From the NCBI GenBank assembly GCA_022393335.1, contig JAJEKB010020415.1, positions 167,109 through 231,108 on the forward strand: a DNA stretch of 64,000 nucleotides, in the 5' to 3' direction. Source of the DNA: Macrotrachela quadricornifera (taxonomy: Eukaryota > Rotifera > Eurotatoria > Philodinida > Philodinidae). Positions 24,101 through 39,100 of the stretch are shown in pieces. A program made the position numbers and the translations under genes. Numbering within the stretch: position 1 is the stretch's first letter; the number at the start of each line of letters is the position of its first letter. Below the pieces are notes generated by a model. That model was given only the letters and a program-made list of their open reading frames with translations, did not search any database and had not been told where the DNA came from.

Positions 24101-27100
24101 TATTTCTTCGTTGAATTGAGAATAACAAAGCGAAAAACTAATCAATATACATGTACATATAGGGTGCCTTTTTATATATTTTTTCTTGCTGTTTTGTAAG
24201 CTTTTACTAATATATAATTAAATAAATTTCATCATCAGATAAGATAGTTCTTACAAGAGTAAGATGGGGCGGGGCGGGGATAACTTATTTCGGGGCGNNN
24301 NNNNNNNCGGAGCGGGGCGGGGATAACTTATTTCGGGGCGGAGCGGGGCGGGGAGCGAACAATTCTCCTCGTTTCGCCCTCTGATAAATAATCATCTCAA
24401 GCACTTTTCTGACCGATACTATGAGTTACTACATAAGTCATCATGAAACTTATCTTTCAAATGAAGGAAAACACAAACATTTATCCCGTTTTCTGTCTAA
24501 TGTGTCGTTTTTTTCTCTCTATAAACATACTATATTTGCATTTTTGTATTAGGTAAATTAATTTTCGTCGAGATCTGGAACTTATGTGAAACCCTTAACG
24601 AATGTATTTTTAAGATAATTCTTGTACCTTTTTGCTCAGTTTGTTTTTTAAGAGTAAAATTGAGTTTAGTTTGATCGGCAAGAAATTTGATTCGTTGATG
24701 AAATATATAAAATAATGGTGTATTTGGAATATATGAATAATGTGATACCAATTGAAAAATCTCAGTTGATTCATTGAGTTTATCATCTTCAATGACAAAT
24801 GATGAATAATCAATTAAATTTAACATTGATTCATAATCATTGTTAATGAGAGATAATTTATTCAATGTTTCTAATCCATAATCAGTAATAAGAAATTTGA
24901 AAATATTTGAAACAAAATTTGTAAATGACATTTGTATTTGATTTTGAATTGAATCAACAAGACCTTCTAGACGTTTTCCACATAAAATATCTTTCGAAAT
25001 TTGATAAATCATGTTATAAATATTATAATCAGAATATTTATTTTTCGACATTTGTTGATGATAAATTGTAACAATATGTTTTTGTAATTGTGTTGTTTGT
25101 TGAAGAATTTTTTTTAAACATTGAACACGTTTCGAAATACTTGTTTGACATTGATAAAATTCATAAGCATTCATGTTTTTAAACATTTCTTTCCGTATTT
25201 CAGGAAGAATGATTTGAATACGTGAACAAAAATCCCAAAGACAATTATCAAATAATATATTGAAATCATAGAGCATTGTATTAGATGTTGATTTTTGTTG
25301 TTTGTTAGAAGATGTCAAGATTTCAAGCATTTTTTGTAAATGAAATGCATTGCCAGGTGCACATATATCAAAATAATAATAATCCCAATCTCGTAAGAAA
25401 ATCAATGAAAAATGTGATTGATGATAAAGTTCAGAAGCAGGTAAATGGACAATTATGAGAAAATATTTACGTTGTGTTTGATTAATATTATTACATAAAT
25501 ATTCAGTTTTATCGATCAATTGTCTAACGAATGGAATATGTTGACGTTGTTGATTGATTCGACCATTAATTATAATAATTATTACATTTTTCTGATTATC
25601 TTGTTTGAAATTATGAAATTTTTCTTCTAATTCGACTGAATTTTTAATTATTGTCTAGATTAAATAAAATAGATTATGCTTGATGATCGAATATTTTGAA
25701 ACTTACCATATTTATAATATCAATTTGATCAGTAATATCATCATAATTATTATTTTCACTACTACTAAATAATTGATGTTTAGATTCGGAATTTATATAT
25801 GGTGATGTTCGAGTGAATATCATCATTTTTGTTATAATTGATATATCATTTTCCTGTTTGATTTCAATATTTGTTGTATCAAATAGTGTATTATTATCGA
25901 TTTTAGTTAATGGCTTTGAAATTAATTGTCGAATAAAATTTTCAATACTGAAATGTTCTTGATAATGAAAATAATTTGTACAAATCCATCGTGCTATTTT
26001 ATCTTCAAATGTTGGTAATTTCATTATGATAGATTCAGGTGAGACAAGTTGCATTAATTTTGATATGATTGAACGTAAAAGACATTGTTGAATTTCATTT
26101 GAATTTTCTTGAATAAATAATTTTGATTTAATTGATAATTGTGAATATTGTGGATGAATATTTAATGAACATTTTTGATCATTTGTATTGATTTTAATTA
26201 ATAATAAAAGACAAGAATATAATGTACTATCATTTAAACCAAAGAAATATTGTCGATTAAAATGTTGAATAAATGTTTGAAGTTTTTCTTCAATATTTTT
26301 CATTATTAATTGATCATTTGTTGATAATTGTTCGAAATAAATTTGATAAAAATTATTCACACTAAATGAATACTTTTGAAAACGACTTAAAAATGGTGGT
26401 GGAATAGTTTTTAATTCACTTCGTTTAATATGTACAAGACATTGAAATCCTTCATGAACAATAACATCAATCGTTTTTGGTCCAATAGTTACTTTAGAAA
26501 AAATTTTTCTCGTTTCTTCTGTTGCCATAATCGAAAAATTTTGATTAAATACATCATAAAGTGAACCATGAATTCGTTCTGTATTGATCATTAATATTGT
26601 TTTGCCACTTTCCATACAAAGTTTTATTGTTGAAAGAATTTCAATATTTCGTAATTCATTATTTATATCATCAGAAAAATTCGACATTTGAAATATTATT
26701 GTTTGATTTGGATCATAATCTAAAATACCAATTTGAAATAGAAGACGAATAACATTTTCATCTTCAGATTCATCAATAATTAATTTGTAACGACCATATA
26801 AACGACGACGAATTGAATCAAGTTTCATTGATTCATGAAGAATCGTTGGAAGATTACGATAAAAATTTGTGGGAAGTAAAGAAAAATCTTGACATTGTTT
26901 TTGAATAGCTTGAAAAAAAATTTGTACTAAATTTTGAAATTCATTCCTTTTAATTCCATTGAAATTATCTTCGAGTGCACGCAATAAACTTAATGGAGTA
27001 ATACTACTAATACTTTTATCTTGATCATTTGTATTTGTCATCAATTGATATCGTAATTCTCGTAAAAAATAAATTATATCTCGATCATGAAAAATATGTG

Positions 27101-30100
27101 GAATATCGTTACTCTGAAGTAATTGACGATAACCTTGACAAAGACCAGAGATGATAGTTTCGAGACGTTTATTAATCATTGTTTTGTTATGATCCATATG
27201 TAGACCTAGACAACCATAAGCTAAGATTTTTTGATCATATTCTGATGATAATGAACGATAGACACAAACCATTCGGTTTGCATTAGCAGCATCAAATGCT
27301 TTGTTTGCTATGGCAACAAAAGCAACTTTACATTCATCCAAATAAGGATGTAGTACTTTTAATACCATTAAATTTTCATCAGGTAGAGAAGCTTCATCCA
27401 AAAAGACGACCTAAATATATTACATTTTTCAAATAATGCTTTCGTTATTTTTACGAAGGTAAAATCGTAAAAAACGATGTATAAATCAGTTCGGGTACAT
27501 ATCATGTTGTCTACATTATATCAAATAGTCATACTAAGATCATCACATGTATTAAGAGTTTTCTATCCTTTAAAGCTAAATGGAAAGTATGTAGACACTA
27601 AATCGAAGAAAAGACAATATGTATCGTTTTTCTTCACTGAAATAATAGAGCAATCACTAAGACTATTTCAGACGCATTGAACTATGTAACACTATATGCG
27701 GCTGATAGAGAACTTTTTACAATTAAATATTTTTTTTCTAAATATCGGAAATAGGTATCTTAGATGACTTTTACGAATATGTAGGTGAGAAATCAATTTT
27801 TTTCTGAGGACTGAAATAGCTTTAAAACTCTTAATTGAACCACACTATATTTAACCTAAACTTGATCAATCTATAAACCACAATAAACGTCGTTATGAAG
27901 ATGATGAAAAATTTTCATTAAACTTCAACTTACGCAGCGTCTTTCTATTCGATTCTGTTCATATTGTTGTTCACGCTTAATAGCTTGTTCAAATCGATAT
28001 GCTATATCTTCCGAACGGCTGTATTTTGAGCCAAGATAAAAGAATGATTCCACAGCTGGTAAACGTTTACAAAAGGGTTTCATTGAAAGTTGTGAACCTT
28101 GCAAATTTTGTAACACAATATGAAAGGAAAGAGTTTTTGATTGACCTTAAATCCAAAAAGTTTGGTTTTTTTTTCAATTGTTTTAGGTAGAAAAATAAAT
28201 AAAAATTTCTTACCTGGAGCACCGATAATACATAATGGTGTTCGAGTGACAATACAAACAACAATTGAGAAAATATGTTCACGAACCTACGATTAAAAGT
28301 ATGAAAAAACTTGAATAAGTGATATACTTCTTCGATACATACTGCTTGATTAATTGCAACTCCATGTGGAATAGAAAAATTGTCAGTATTAACAAATTTT
28401 TCTAATTCATTTTGAATAATTCTTACAAAATTTGGAATAGTTTGTGAAAGTAAATCTCCAAATTGTTCACGTGATGGATTTTTATAATCATTTCTTTGTA
28501 AATTATGATCAGCTGTTGGAAGTCGAAAATAATAAATTAATGCTAATGATAATGCAATACATCGAATTGGATCTGGCTTATAAAAACTTTCATTATTTCC
28601 AACTTCATCATCATATCGAAGTTTCCAGAAAAATTCTATTAAACGAAAACATCGTTGAATTTCTCTTTGTGATACAGAATTATTACCTAAAAGAAAACTT
28701 CTTTTTTTTTTCTGTATAAAACAATTTCAAATAAAGAAATTTACCAAGATATTTTTCACAAAAATCTTGTGCATTAAGAATTGAACGAGCAAGAATCTTT
28801 CGTAAATGATCTTCTAATGGAACTTCAGATGATTCAACATAAAACATAGATATTTTCTGTTCTATATAATCAGTCAATTCATTTGATTCTAATATACCAT
28901 AAGATACTTTCAAATTTTCTAATGATTGAGGTAATTGATGAACAAGATAATCACGACGATGAACACCACTTTCATCTGTTATTTTAATTGATGGATTAAT
29001 AGCTGCTGTAAAAAAAATATTTTTTGGTAAATTATTTCCATGTAATGTTCTATCGATAAACATTTCTTTAAATAATCCAAGACATGATGATGTGTTGACT
29101 TCATCAAAAAAAACTACTAATTCTATAGTTGGTAATTTCCGAGCTAATTGACAAATAGGCAACATGAATTTTTCAATTTGTTCTTCAGTTACACTTGGAT
29201 GTATAAGAAGACGATAGAATAATGGTTTTATTCGTGTATGTTCGATGAATTCATTAAACATTTCAATTGATGTTTGAATAGTTTGGGAATGCGAATCTTT
29301 TAAGAATTTTTCTAATTGAAAACTACCTTCAATTAATGGTAAAAGATTGATTTGTTTGGTTATATATTTGTTCAATTCAACAATGAACTTTTTTGCAATA
29401 TTTATTGAAATTTCATTTGATACTATTAGGAGAACTTTCCAGATACGTTTGAGAATCAAATTATCATATTTATAGCTTTGTAATAAATATTTCATTTCTT
29501 TTAATAATTCAGCATCAACTGGTTGAATTACGGTTGTCTGTGTTACAACTTGTTCAGTTGTTTGAGATTTTGAATGGTTCAAATTTTCATTAAACAGATT
29601 GTCATTAGTTCGAAATTGAATAGATTGATGATGTGGTACAAGATTATCTTCATCGATTTTTGATGATAATTTTACTCTGACACGATCAAGAAAAATACTC
29701 AATAAATTGATTTCTTTTTCTAAAATATCATTAATGATGCTTTTTAATAACCATAAACTTGTTCTTTCACGAATTCTTGGTGCAGTATTGTATTGAAGTT
29801 GACCATTCAATACATTTAAATTTAGTAATAATGAATAAAAATTTAAAAGAAAAGTTTTTCCAACACCTGTTTCACCTTCAATAATTAATGGTAATTTTGT
29901 TAATTTTCTTTCATGAATATGAAAAATTTTGTATCCAAAACTATCAGTCATGATAAACTTTTTTTCTAGCATTGTTTTTTCAAATAATTCATATGGAATA
30001 TCGATTAACCATGCTAAACAACTAACAAAATAATTTTTATTTTGAAATTCTTCTCGTAATTTTGGATCCTGATTGTTAAATATAGTTTTTAAATCATCTT

Positions 30101-33100
30101 CAACATTTTCCCAACCATCATGTAATATATAAAGTGAAAATTGTGGATCATAAACAAGAAACACGTGACGATAATTATTAGATCGAAATTCAATTTGTGT
30201 TAAATATGTTGCTTCTTTTATCATTTGTTTAAGAATTATGGAACCAAGATTTTTAATTGTTTCATTATAACGATAATAATTTCCAGTGAAATATTTAGCA
30301 CGTCGATATAAAAATTTTGTGAAAGATAGTTGACAACTTTTGTTTCTTAACAATTCGACTCTGCAACAAAAAAAAATGACGCGTTTTACAGAATTAAAAC
30401 ATTCAAAGATTCTACATAATAATTCTAAACTCTAGGATGTTCTATGGTCAGAAGTTGTAAATTGGTATAGGTTCTACCTGATAATGATGAAACACCAAGT
30501 AGAGCGAGGTTCGAAAAGCTTTCTGTTGAAAAATACTGGTGCTGTGAAAGTTCGATCTACTCTGCAGAACCTCTCAGGTTTTCTCAGTCAAACTATGTAA
30601 GTAAAGTCTGTCTGCATCGTGTACAAATGCAAATAACGTTATTTGTTATTGTTGATCAATACACATTGTTCAATTCGGTTTCAGCAAATATATATATATA
30701 AAGAAGAATGTCTGTCTGTTCGTTATGCATTCAGTCCCTGTACGAGCTGGCGCCACCAAACTTTCCATGGTGCATCCTTAGGCCCGGAGGAAGGTCAAAG
30801 CGCGGTCACCCACCGAAGGTGTGAAGTTGTGGGTGTGGGTGAAATTTCACCCAATACATGCTAAACTGTATTTTTAATTGATTGTCGATAAATTAAAATA
30901 GTTCTGTACCATTTTGAGACTATTAGCCTTCGATTGTTATTTTCTCGCACGGAACATGAGTATAGGAATTGGAAGCGGAGATGTCCTTCTGCAGTTTATA
31001 TAAACAACAATGTTTATTTGTTTGTTCTTGGTGCGTTTGGTTTCGGTGATAATTAACGCCATCGAACTTTTCATGGCGTGCTCTTAGTTTAAAGATAGAT
31101 TGAGAAGAGGTTGGTGGACAGACAAGGATAGGAAGGTAATTGGGTGTAATTCCACCCTGGTTGTGAAAATTGAAAATTCTCTAACATCTATATATATAAA
31201 GAAGAATGTTTGTCTGTTCGCTATGCATTCAGTCCCTGTGAAAGCTACGATCGCCAAACTTTCCACAATGCTTCTCTAGGTCTCAGGGAAGGTCGGCGTG
31301 GGATCAGAATGATCACTTGGGTGTGGGTGAAATCTCACCCAGATAGTCCTGTAATAGCGAACGTTACAAAACTTTTCAGGATGCTTTTCTTAGTTCAGAG
31401 GTAGTTTTAAAGAGTGCTGTTACTGGTAATAGGAGTAGGGTGGGGGAGTTTGAGTGAAATTTCACCCAAGTCATATGATGATGAAATGTGAGTGAATTTT
31501 CCAGAATATTAACGATTTTGTTATGATTCTAAGATTAATCATTTTTTATCGATAATTCTTTGGTCTTAATGTGAAAATCGAAGGTGTCTAATAGATTATA
31601 AGAGAAAAGTATATACAAGTGTTTCTTTTATTCACAACTATAGTGTATCCATTAGTTTTCTATGACTCAAAGAAGCAACGGATTTGTTGTTTTTCTTAGC
31701 TCACAACAATGACCTATCTATATATTTAAAGAACAACGTTTGTCTGTTTGCTATGCATTCAGTCCGTGAGATAGCTAGCGTCACAAAACTTTTCCCACTA
31801 CTTCCGTAACTCCTGAGGAAAGTCATCTTGAGGTTGGAACCACTAAACGGGGTGCGTGGAAGGGGATGGGTGAAATTTGATCGCGATCAATACAGATCGA
31901 GATTCTAATGAGTCTGTTCGCTATGTATTTAGTCATCGTGCGAGATAGGATCACGAAACTATCTGCATCAGTTCCTTGAATGCGCTAATGAGAGTCGACA
32001 GAGTGGTTGGAGGTGAGAAAGGAAGGCGTGCGTGAAACTTCATTCAAGCCATAAGAGACTGTGATTTTATTCACTTTCTAATTAAATGACGCAGTTCAAT
32101 GCAATTTTGAGAGTAATCGTGTCCAAAGTGGATGCGAGTGAGGGTGTCAGCTTGAGCCCGTTGAGAACAGTCCCGCTGAAGTTGCTTGATGCACGGTGGG
32201 AAAAGCTCTGTGGCAGAGGTTTCCATGTACAGTGAAAAAGGTCATGTGGAAGAGGTGTCACGCACGGCGAGAAGAGTCCTATGGCGAACACCTAACGCAT
32301 AGCAGGAACAATCCTGCTAAAGATGCCTGACGCATGCCGGCAAAAATTCTGTCCTAGAGGTTTCAGATGTGATGGGAAAATTTCTGCTGCAGGTAGCTCA
32401 TCTACAGTGGAGAACAGTCCTGTAGAAGACGTGTTATGTACAGCAGAAAAATTCGGATGAAAGATGCAAAACTTTAACCATATTCTCTTTTCATCGGGTA
32501 CCTCCACTTGTAGCTAATAAATGACAGATACTTTCAAAAAATAATCAATTTTTAGAAAAACTATCTAATGTATGTTCATATTTCGAACAGATAATTTTCT
32601 GTTTTAATTTTGTTTTTCTAATCACTGATTTAGAAAAACTTCGCAATATTTCAGAGTAAATACATACTTGTTCATACAATCATAAATATACTGACGACAT
32701 TCGTCGGGATTTTTTACCGGATCGAAAGTAACTAATTGAATCGTACCATCACTACAGATGGTTGCAAAACGATCGATAGTTTTATTGCTAAATGCTTTTA
32801 AAAACCGAGCAACCAACTCTTCTTCATTATCGATATATAATTGATAATTCTCATCCGTTATTTCTTCTAAATGATGTGATGCTATAATCGAGAGTAATGG
32901 CAATATTTGATCGAAATTTTCTTTTACTGTCATATGAGATTTTTCTGTATATGGAATTTCAATAATAAATTTCCACGGTTTCGATATTGGTAATGAGAAT
33001 GTAAGGCCACTATTTAAATCAGCTAATGAACCACAAACAAATAGAGAAAATAAAGTACGATTTAATGTTTCAAATGGTGCATGAATAGAAATATTGAAAA

Positions 33101-36100
33101 AAACTGATGGATTATCATTTGATATGATTGAATCAAATAATAAAAATGACCTTGCTAATGAAGATAAATTAATTTCATCATTTATGCTAACACATTTTGT
33201 ATTTTCATTTTTATATTTTGTATTAATTCGATGAGTTTTTCCTATAATAAAAACATAGTAACAAAAAATAAAACAATGCTTAGAACTGATTTACCTATCC
33301 CAGCTGCCCCACAAACAAGTTGGATTTGTGGTTGAATATAATTATTTTTTTGAAATAAAGATGCTAAATGATTGTATGTTTGAGCTACTTCTCGATGATG
33401 ACGCTTTAAAGTAAATTGTCTTAAACATTTTCGATCTAGCATTGATTCACGTGAAAAATAAAACACTGTTCCATGAGGTTCATGCTGTCGTTCTAATAAA
33501 TCTTGTTCATTTAATAAAATTTCCAGAGATCGATGATTCATTTTATCAATATCCATGACAACAAATATTAAATGATGAAAAATTCTAATACGCGTAAAAA
33601 ATAATTTAATATCATCTATAGTCGAAATAGAGCACCAAAGTATTTGATAAACAGATGGTAAACGATTGCTAAAAAGATTTAATAAAACACACAATGTCTC
33701 AATATCAAGATCCATATCGGTTAGTGATGGTGTACTGATTTCATATTCATTATTTGTTGTTATTTCTTTTAATGGTAATGGTACAAGATATTGTTGATTT
33801 TCATGGATTATTAAATTCTTTTGAAACAGTTCTCGTCCATTATGAAATATTATCTTGAGAAATTGGCTCAATTTTGCCATACTTATGTTAGTGTCAGAAC
33901 CGTATTCGATTTGATATGTTATATATTGCTGTGATATATTGTTTTCTGATAGGTCACAATCATTTATTCTCAATAAACGTAAATAATTTGTTAAACATCG
34001 AATAGTTAATTGAAATTCTCGATCATCTTGATTATTCATATCATCTAATGAATAGAATCTTTTAAGGAAATTATATTTTATTTCATTTTCTATCGTTGAT
34101 GTTGTTAAAAGAATAATCATAATCATTATTTGACAATTTGAAAATAATGTTAAAAGTAAATTTTCTTGTCTATAATGTTCTAAAGTTTTTATCCAAGTGT
34201 TGTAAATATTTTCATATTTTTGAAGAACCATTTGTAAATTACTTATTTGAATTCGTTTTTGAACAGCAGTTTCTAGTTGTTCTTCACTTATATATGCAGC
34301 ATTGCTTAGTTTGTTTAAAACTTCTGTGATATCTTCTGAATGATTAATCAAAAAAATAAATTAATTAAAGAAAATGCTTATATTTTACCTTGTTGATCAT
34401 GAATGGAATACTGTTTATCTCTAAGCTGATAATTTGGATGACCAGCCATTTGTAATTTGAGAAAAATTGAATAAATTGTTTCAATAAGTTGTAATAATTT
34501 TAATTGTTCATTTAAAATGAATTTCTTTTCAAGCATATTCTCTTTTAAATCAACATTAGAAAATGTTAGCTGTCGTTTATGATCTTCAACATCAGTCATA
34601 GATAAACTAAACTTCACTTTTTCGTATTGTTGCCGTTCATCATGATCAAATTTATTTGTCTGTAATGGAATTTTGTCAATAGAATATTCAAGTTCAAACG
34701 ATGATTGTTCATGCATAAAATTTCGTAAATATATGTTCACTACACCTGTTTTATACAAATATCCCATTGTAACTAGTGCATTATCGAGTACTGTTTCTTC
34801 AGATGATAACCATATAGTGACAAGTTCAATATTATTATTGACCACTATAATAACAAATTTGAATTATATTATTTGATACTATATTTCACGAGAGCAAGGA
34901 GGGTGAGGATCAGGATGTTTGTTTAAAATAAAAAATGTTGAAAGTAGAATGTGGCGTTATAACAAAGCAGCACCGTTAAAATGATTCAGTTTCTCATACA
35001 GAAACGTGCGGCGTATCTTTGCCGTTATAAATACAGGTATTTTTTAATTATAAGCATTCAGTATTTTTTTTTATCGTTAAAATGATGATTATTCGAATAA
35101 AAACGGATGTTCAGAATGAAAAGTAGTGACGAAACATCTGATTGTCAATGAAAGTTTAAGAATGTTTTGGAAATGTCTAAAACTTCCATTATTCTTATAC
35201 TATAGTCAAATGTATCAAATAGATAAAACTCAAGGTTTTATCTCATATTACGAGTGAGGATAGGAGAAAATAAAAGCGACTTAGAATAACATTCTATGCC
35301 AAGAGATTGCGACTAATTGGAATTATGACTATCGTAGAAGTTAATTGATCAGTGTATTTACGACGCAAAATGAAAAAAAGATCTTGTTTGCACTTATTCA
35401 CTTCGAAATAATGTTAAACTAGACATTGGATCACTTTCTGCCTAGAATATGGAAGTTATTCTCCTTTGAATATTTCTATCCTTTCATCAAACTAATCAAG
35501 GAAAACTAAATCTTCATAAATTGTTATACTTATTTTCATTTATATTAATGTTGGTGATCAAAACATCATATTTTGTGGACAATTTCGCAGTTAAACAACT
35601 TTGGTGGTTAAGAAATTGTTTAACCTTGAATTAATATCTTATTAAAATTCATAGACAATTCTAAAATAAAACAGTTCAAATCACGACTCGGACTCGTCCA
35701 GCTCTATATGAGATCGATTTATGGACAAAACTTGACGCGTTACAGTCATAATTTGAGAAGGACAGCGCCTGCACACGAACTCTTTCAGGCATTGTTTTAT
35801 CCTTAACTTTCTCTTTTTAATAGATATTTACCTATAATATCTTTTACTGAATTTTCTTCAAATTTTGGTAGTTGAGTAAGGCGAAAAATAAAATCTTCTA
35901 AATTTTTTGCTTTGATAACGAATGGTTCGCATAATTCATAAGTCATAATTAACGAATTGAGCATCATATTATTCCGTTCTTGTAATTGAAATTGTGTCGT
36001 TAAATTATCTTGTAATTCTCCGAATCGACGTCGTCCATGAGATGAATACATATTGAATTTTTTCAATATTTGAATTACATTTGAACATTCTACAACTGTT

Positions 36101-39100
36101 TTAATCAATTGTAAATGTTGGCTTGTTAGATATTGAAATCGTTGTTGTAAAATTTTGTAAGCTTTAGTAATTTCTTTAAGAATACAACTTTCATCAGCAC
36201 ATAAAGTTTTCAAATGTCCGATTAATTCATCTTCATTATCAGTTGGAAGAATATCAAATATTTGTATACAATGCATAATAATATTAAGATGGCTATATAG
36301 TTGATAGACTGATAACCATTCGCCAACTTGTTCGATTTCTTCGTTAGTAGGAGTTTTATTCGAACGATTAGCAAATAATTTTTTCACTTCTTCTCGAACA
36401 GATATATTTTTATGACAAAATATCGTTTTAACAGCAGACATTTCACGTAAATGAAGAACACCATTTAAAAGACGATCGATAAATGTATATACTTGATCAA
36501 GTAATTGACTTAATTGTTTTTCTGTTACTACTGATGGTATAGATTGTTGAATATATTGTTCATAGAAAATATTAAATATTCCATTAAATAGATGACAAAC
36601 TGGTAAATCAATTGATCGAATTCGATACCATAGATTACATGACTCATTTCGTTGTTGATTATCAATAATTAGAATTAATTGACCACCTCGTAAAGTTTTA
36701 AATTCACTATTTAAAACATATTTATTAATAGGAATATTATTTTTTGAAAATAATAAAATATGTTTATCATGAATTCTATTTGTTTGATATTCAATTTGAA
36801 CAATACGTGATTGCCTTTCACTGGCTAAAAAACATTGAACATGTTGACGATCATTGATTGGAATTATTTTTTGTCCAAGTTGTTTACGTTCAATCATGAA
36901 TGTATTATTTGATTGAGAATATTTAACTTCTTGAATGAATGTTTTCGAATCAATTCGATCTTGATTATTATTATGATCGATTTTTTTAAATGATGTTAAA
37001 CAATTCAATATATGACAAAGTCGTCGAAGATCAGAAAATGGTTTAAGAAGTTTTAATGATTTTTCAACGATTATTTTTATCTGAATTATCGGTTTTGACG
37101 AGCTATCTCGAATAGAAATTAAATCAGAAAATATTTGTGTAGCTTCATTAACATGATAATTTTTTTCCCATTCGATTATATAAAAGAATATATCGATAAA
37201 TTTATTAAACCATTCAATCCAATCGTTCACTTGGTGAATAAATTGATTGAAAAATTTTTCTTTCGATTTGATATCAATTCTAATGTTAATATCGTTTGGT
37301 TTTGGAATAGATACGATCGTTTCGATGTTTGCTGATATGAGAGGAAATTTAAATTGTTGTGAATTAAGTGATTCCAGAAAATTTTCTAAATTCATCGAAG
37401 AAACAAGACAATGAACAATCGATGGTGCCATTAGATCTTGATACATTGATGGTGTTCCTGAATACAAGAATGATAATTTTAAGAACTAATCAATAATAAA
37501 AGAGCAATATACTCTTTGTATCAATAGTTAGAGGACTGGTCGATATTCTTCAAATATAAAGAAATTGTTTTTATTCTAGAAGAAATCCTGACTCTAATAA
37601 AAATGACAGCCATATCCCACCTTTATATATAACAGAATCCGTGAAAAAAAACTCAAGGAGAATCTTCGCATTATTTCCATCTTGATCAGTAGAAGTGAAA
37701 AGGACTTAGAGAGAAATCATTATTCGAATATATGACCATTTGTGGGATGAAGCATTTCTCTATAAACTGAAATAGTTTCCTTGTTCACTGATCGTCTTGT
37801 CCATTGTTAGTGGTTTGTCTTCAAAAGATGACTTTGTGTTATAGCTTATTGAATTGAATTCTTAGGTTTCTTCAAAGTATAATTCTGTATTACCTATTGT
37901 TCATTTAGATAATGAACAAAGAAAAGAAAAATATTTAACATTTTACCTCTTAATGAAAGAATATTCTGAATCAATTGTTCTCCATTTCTAATAAAATCAT
38001 CTACTTGTTTAGCATTTAGTCGATTTGATTGTTCTTGTCTGATTTGAATAATAATGTTCATAATACATTTAATATTTGGAAATGATACAATCGATCGATT
38101 AGATCTTGCAATAATATTGTCGAATACATGAGTAATAAATATATTGGTTAAAGTATCGTTTCGATCGTAAATATCATGTTTAACATTTTGAATCCATTCA
38201 TTTAATTTCAAGAGTATGTCATTTGAATTTTCATTTTTTACTTTTAAAAGACTAAGAGATACAATTCGAGACCAAATATAAATTATCCAACGATTATTTC
38301 GATGAGTTTCGCATAAATTTTGATAAATTTCTTGATTTAATTTTAGCCAATCTTGCGGGATTGCTATAATATAATCTTGTAACCATTCATCTTGAATGAC
38401 AACAATCGGATCATATTTTTCACGTAGATTCTCATCGAAATCATTTATTTTACGAAATAATACCAAGAGTTTATCATGTGTATTAGTTAGATTTTGATTA
38501 ATATTGAATAATAGTCGTTGAATGATAAATAAACACGATTGTGGAATATCAGTACGCATCAATGATAAACGATATCCAATATGTAATAGATTTTTAAGAT
38601 TGATTTCTGATAATTGATTTGAACATTGTTTATCAAGACACTTCTTTTCGACAAAAGCATCAAAACATGCTTGTAATATTTTGAAAAAATTTTCCAAATA
38701 TTGAGATTGAATGTATTTTAAATATTCCATTGCTGAATTGATCAATTGAAAAAATGTTTCCATTGATACTAATAAAATTTGTTTTGTTAGAATCGAAATG
38801 AAATATTTTTGAATAACTTCATTGATATCACTTTTTCTACTTATATGCAAAAATATTTCCCACAAATCTTCGTTTTCTACATTTGAAGAATAAATTAAAA
38901 GATATCGACCGAATATGTTTTCTCGATGACATACCATTGTAAGAAAATCAGCAATATGTAATCTTTCGTAGAAACGATTTTTGACACGAATTTCAAATAC
39001 AGATACATATTGCTCAAAAAATTTATCGATACTCAATTTTAAAGTATCTAAAAGGCGTATAAAGATTGTAAATGGCGATTCAATAGTGAGTTTTGCTGGA

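Larger units (their letters stand above)
23678..24391 (+). mobile_element. hAT transposon remnant with 8-bp target duplication in intron 11 of the RNF213-like gene
   Basis: The element (23686-24383) begins CAGAGACCGAAACGGGGCG and ends so that its complement begins CAGAGGGCGAAACGAGGAG, hAT-style termini. ATAAATAA occurs immediately on both sides (23678-23685 and 24384-24391), a perfect 8-bp target-site duplication as hAT elements make. Inside are GC-rich GGGGCGGGG repeats at both ends and a plus-strand segment encoding the hAT C-terminal dimerisation motif. A run of 10 Ns (24298-24307) marks an unresolved part. Confidence 0.9.
30361..32667 (-). other. 2.3-kb repeat-filled intron 5 of the RNF213-like gene
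   Basis: The donor AA|GTATGT (minus strand) and acceptor TTTGTTGCAG rebuild a lysine codon and join DCMNK to VELLRNK. The intron holds a diverged ~170-nt repeat family and a 35-bp minisatellite, listed separately. The open frames in it (e.g. 30643-30864, 32082-32507) are translations of repeat sequence. Confidence 0.8.

Noticed and set aside
20487..24627. Hidden RING or RZ finger exon in the long introns of the RNF213-like gene
   Set aside because: Read on the minus strand, neither intron shows a C-x2-C ... H/C cluster. The 10-N gap means one cannot be fully excluded.
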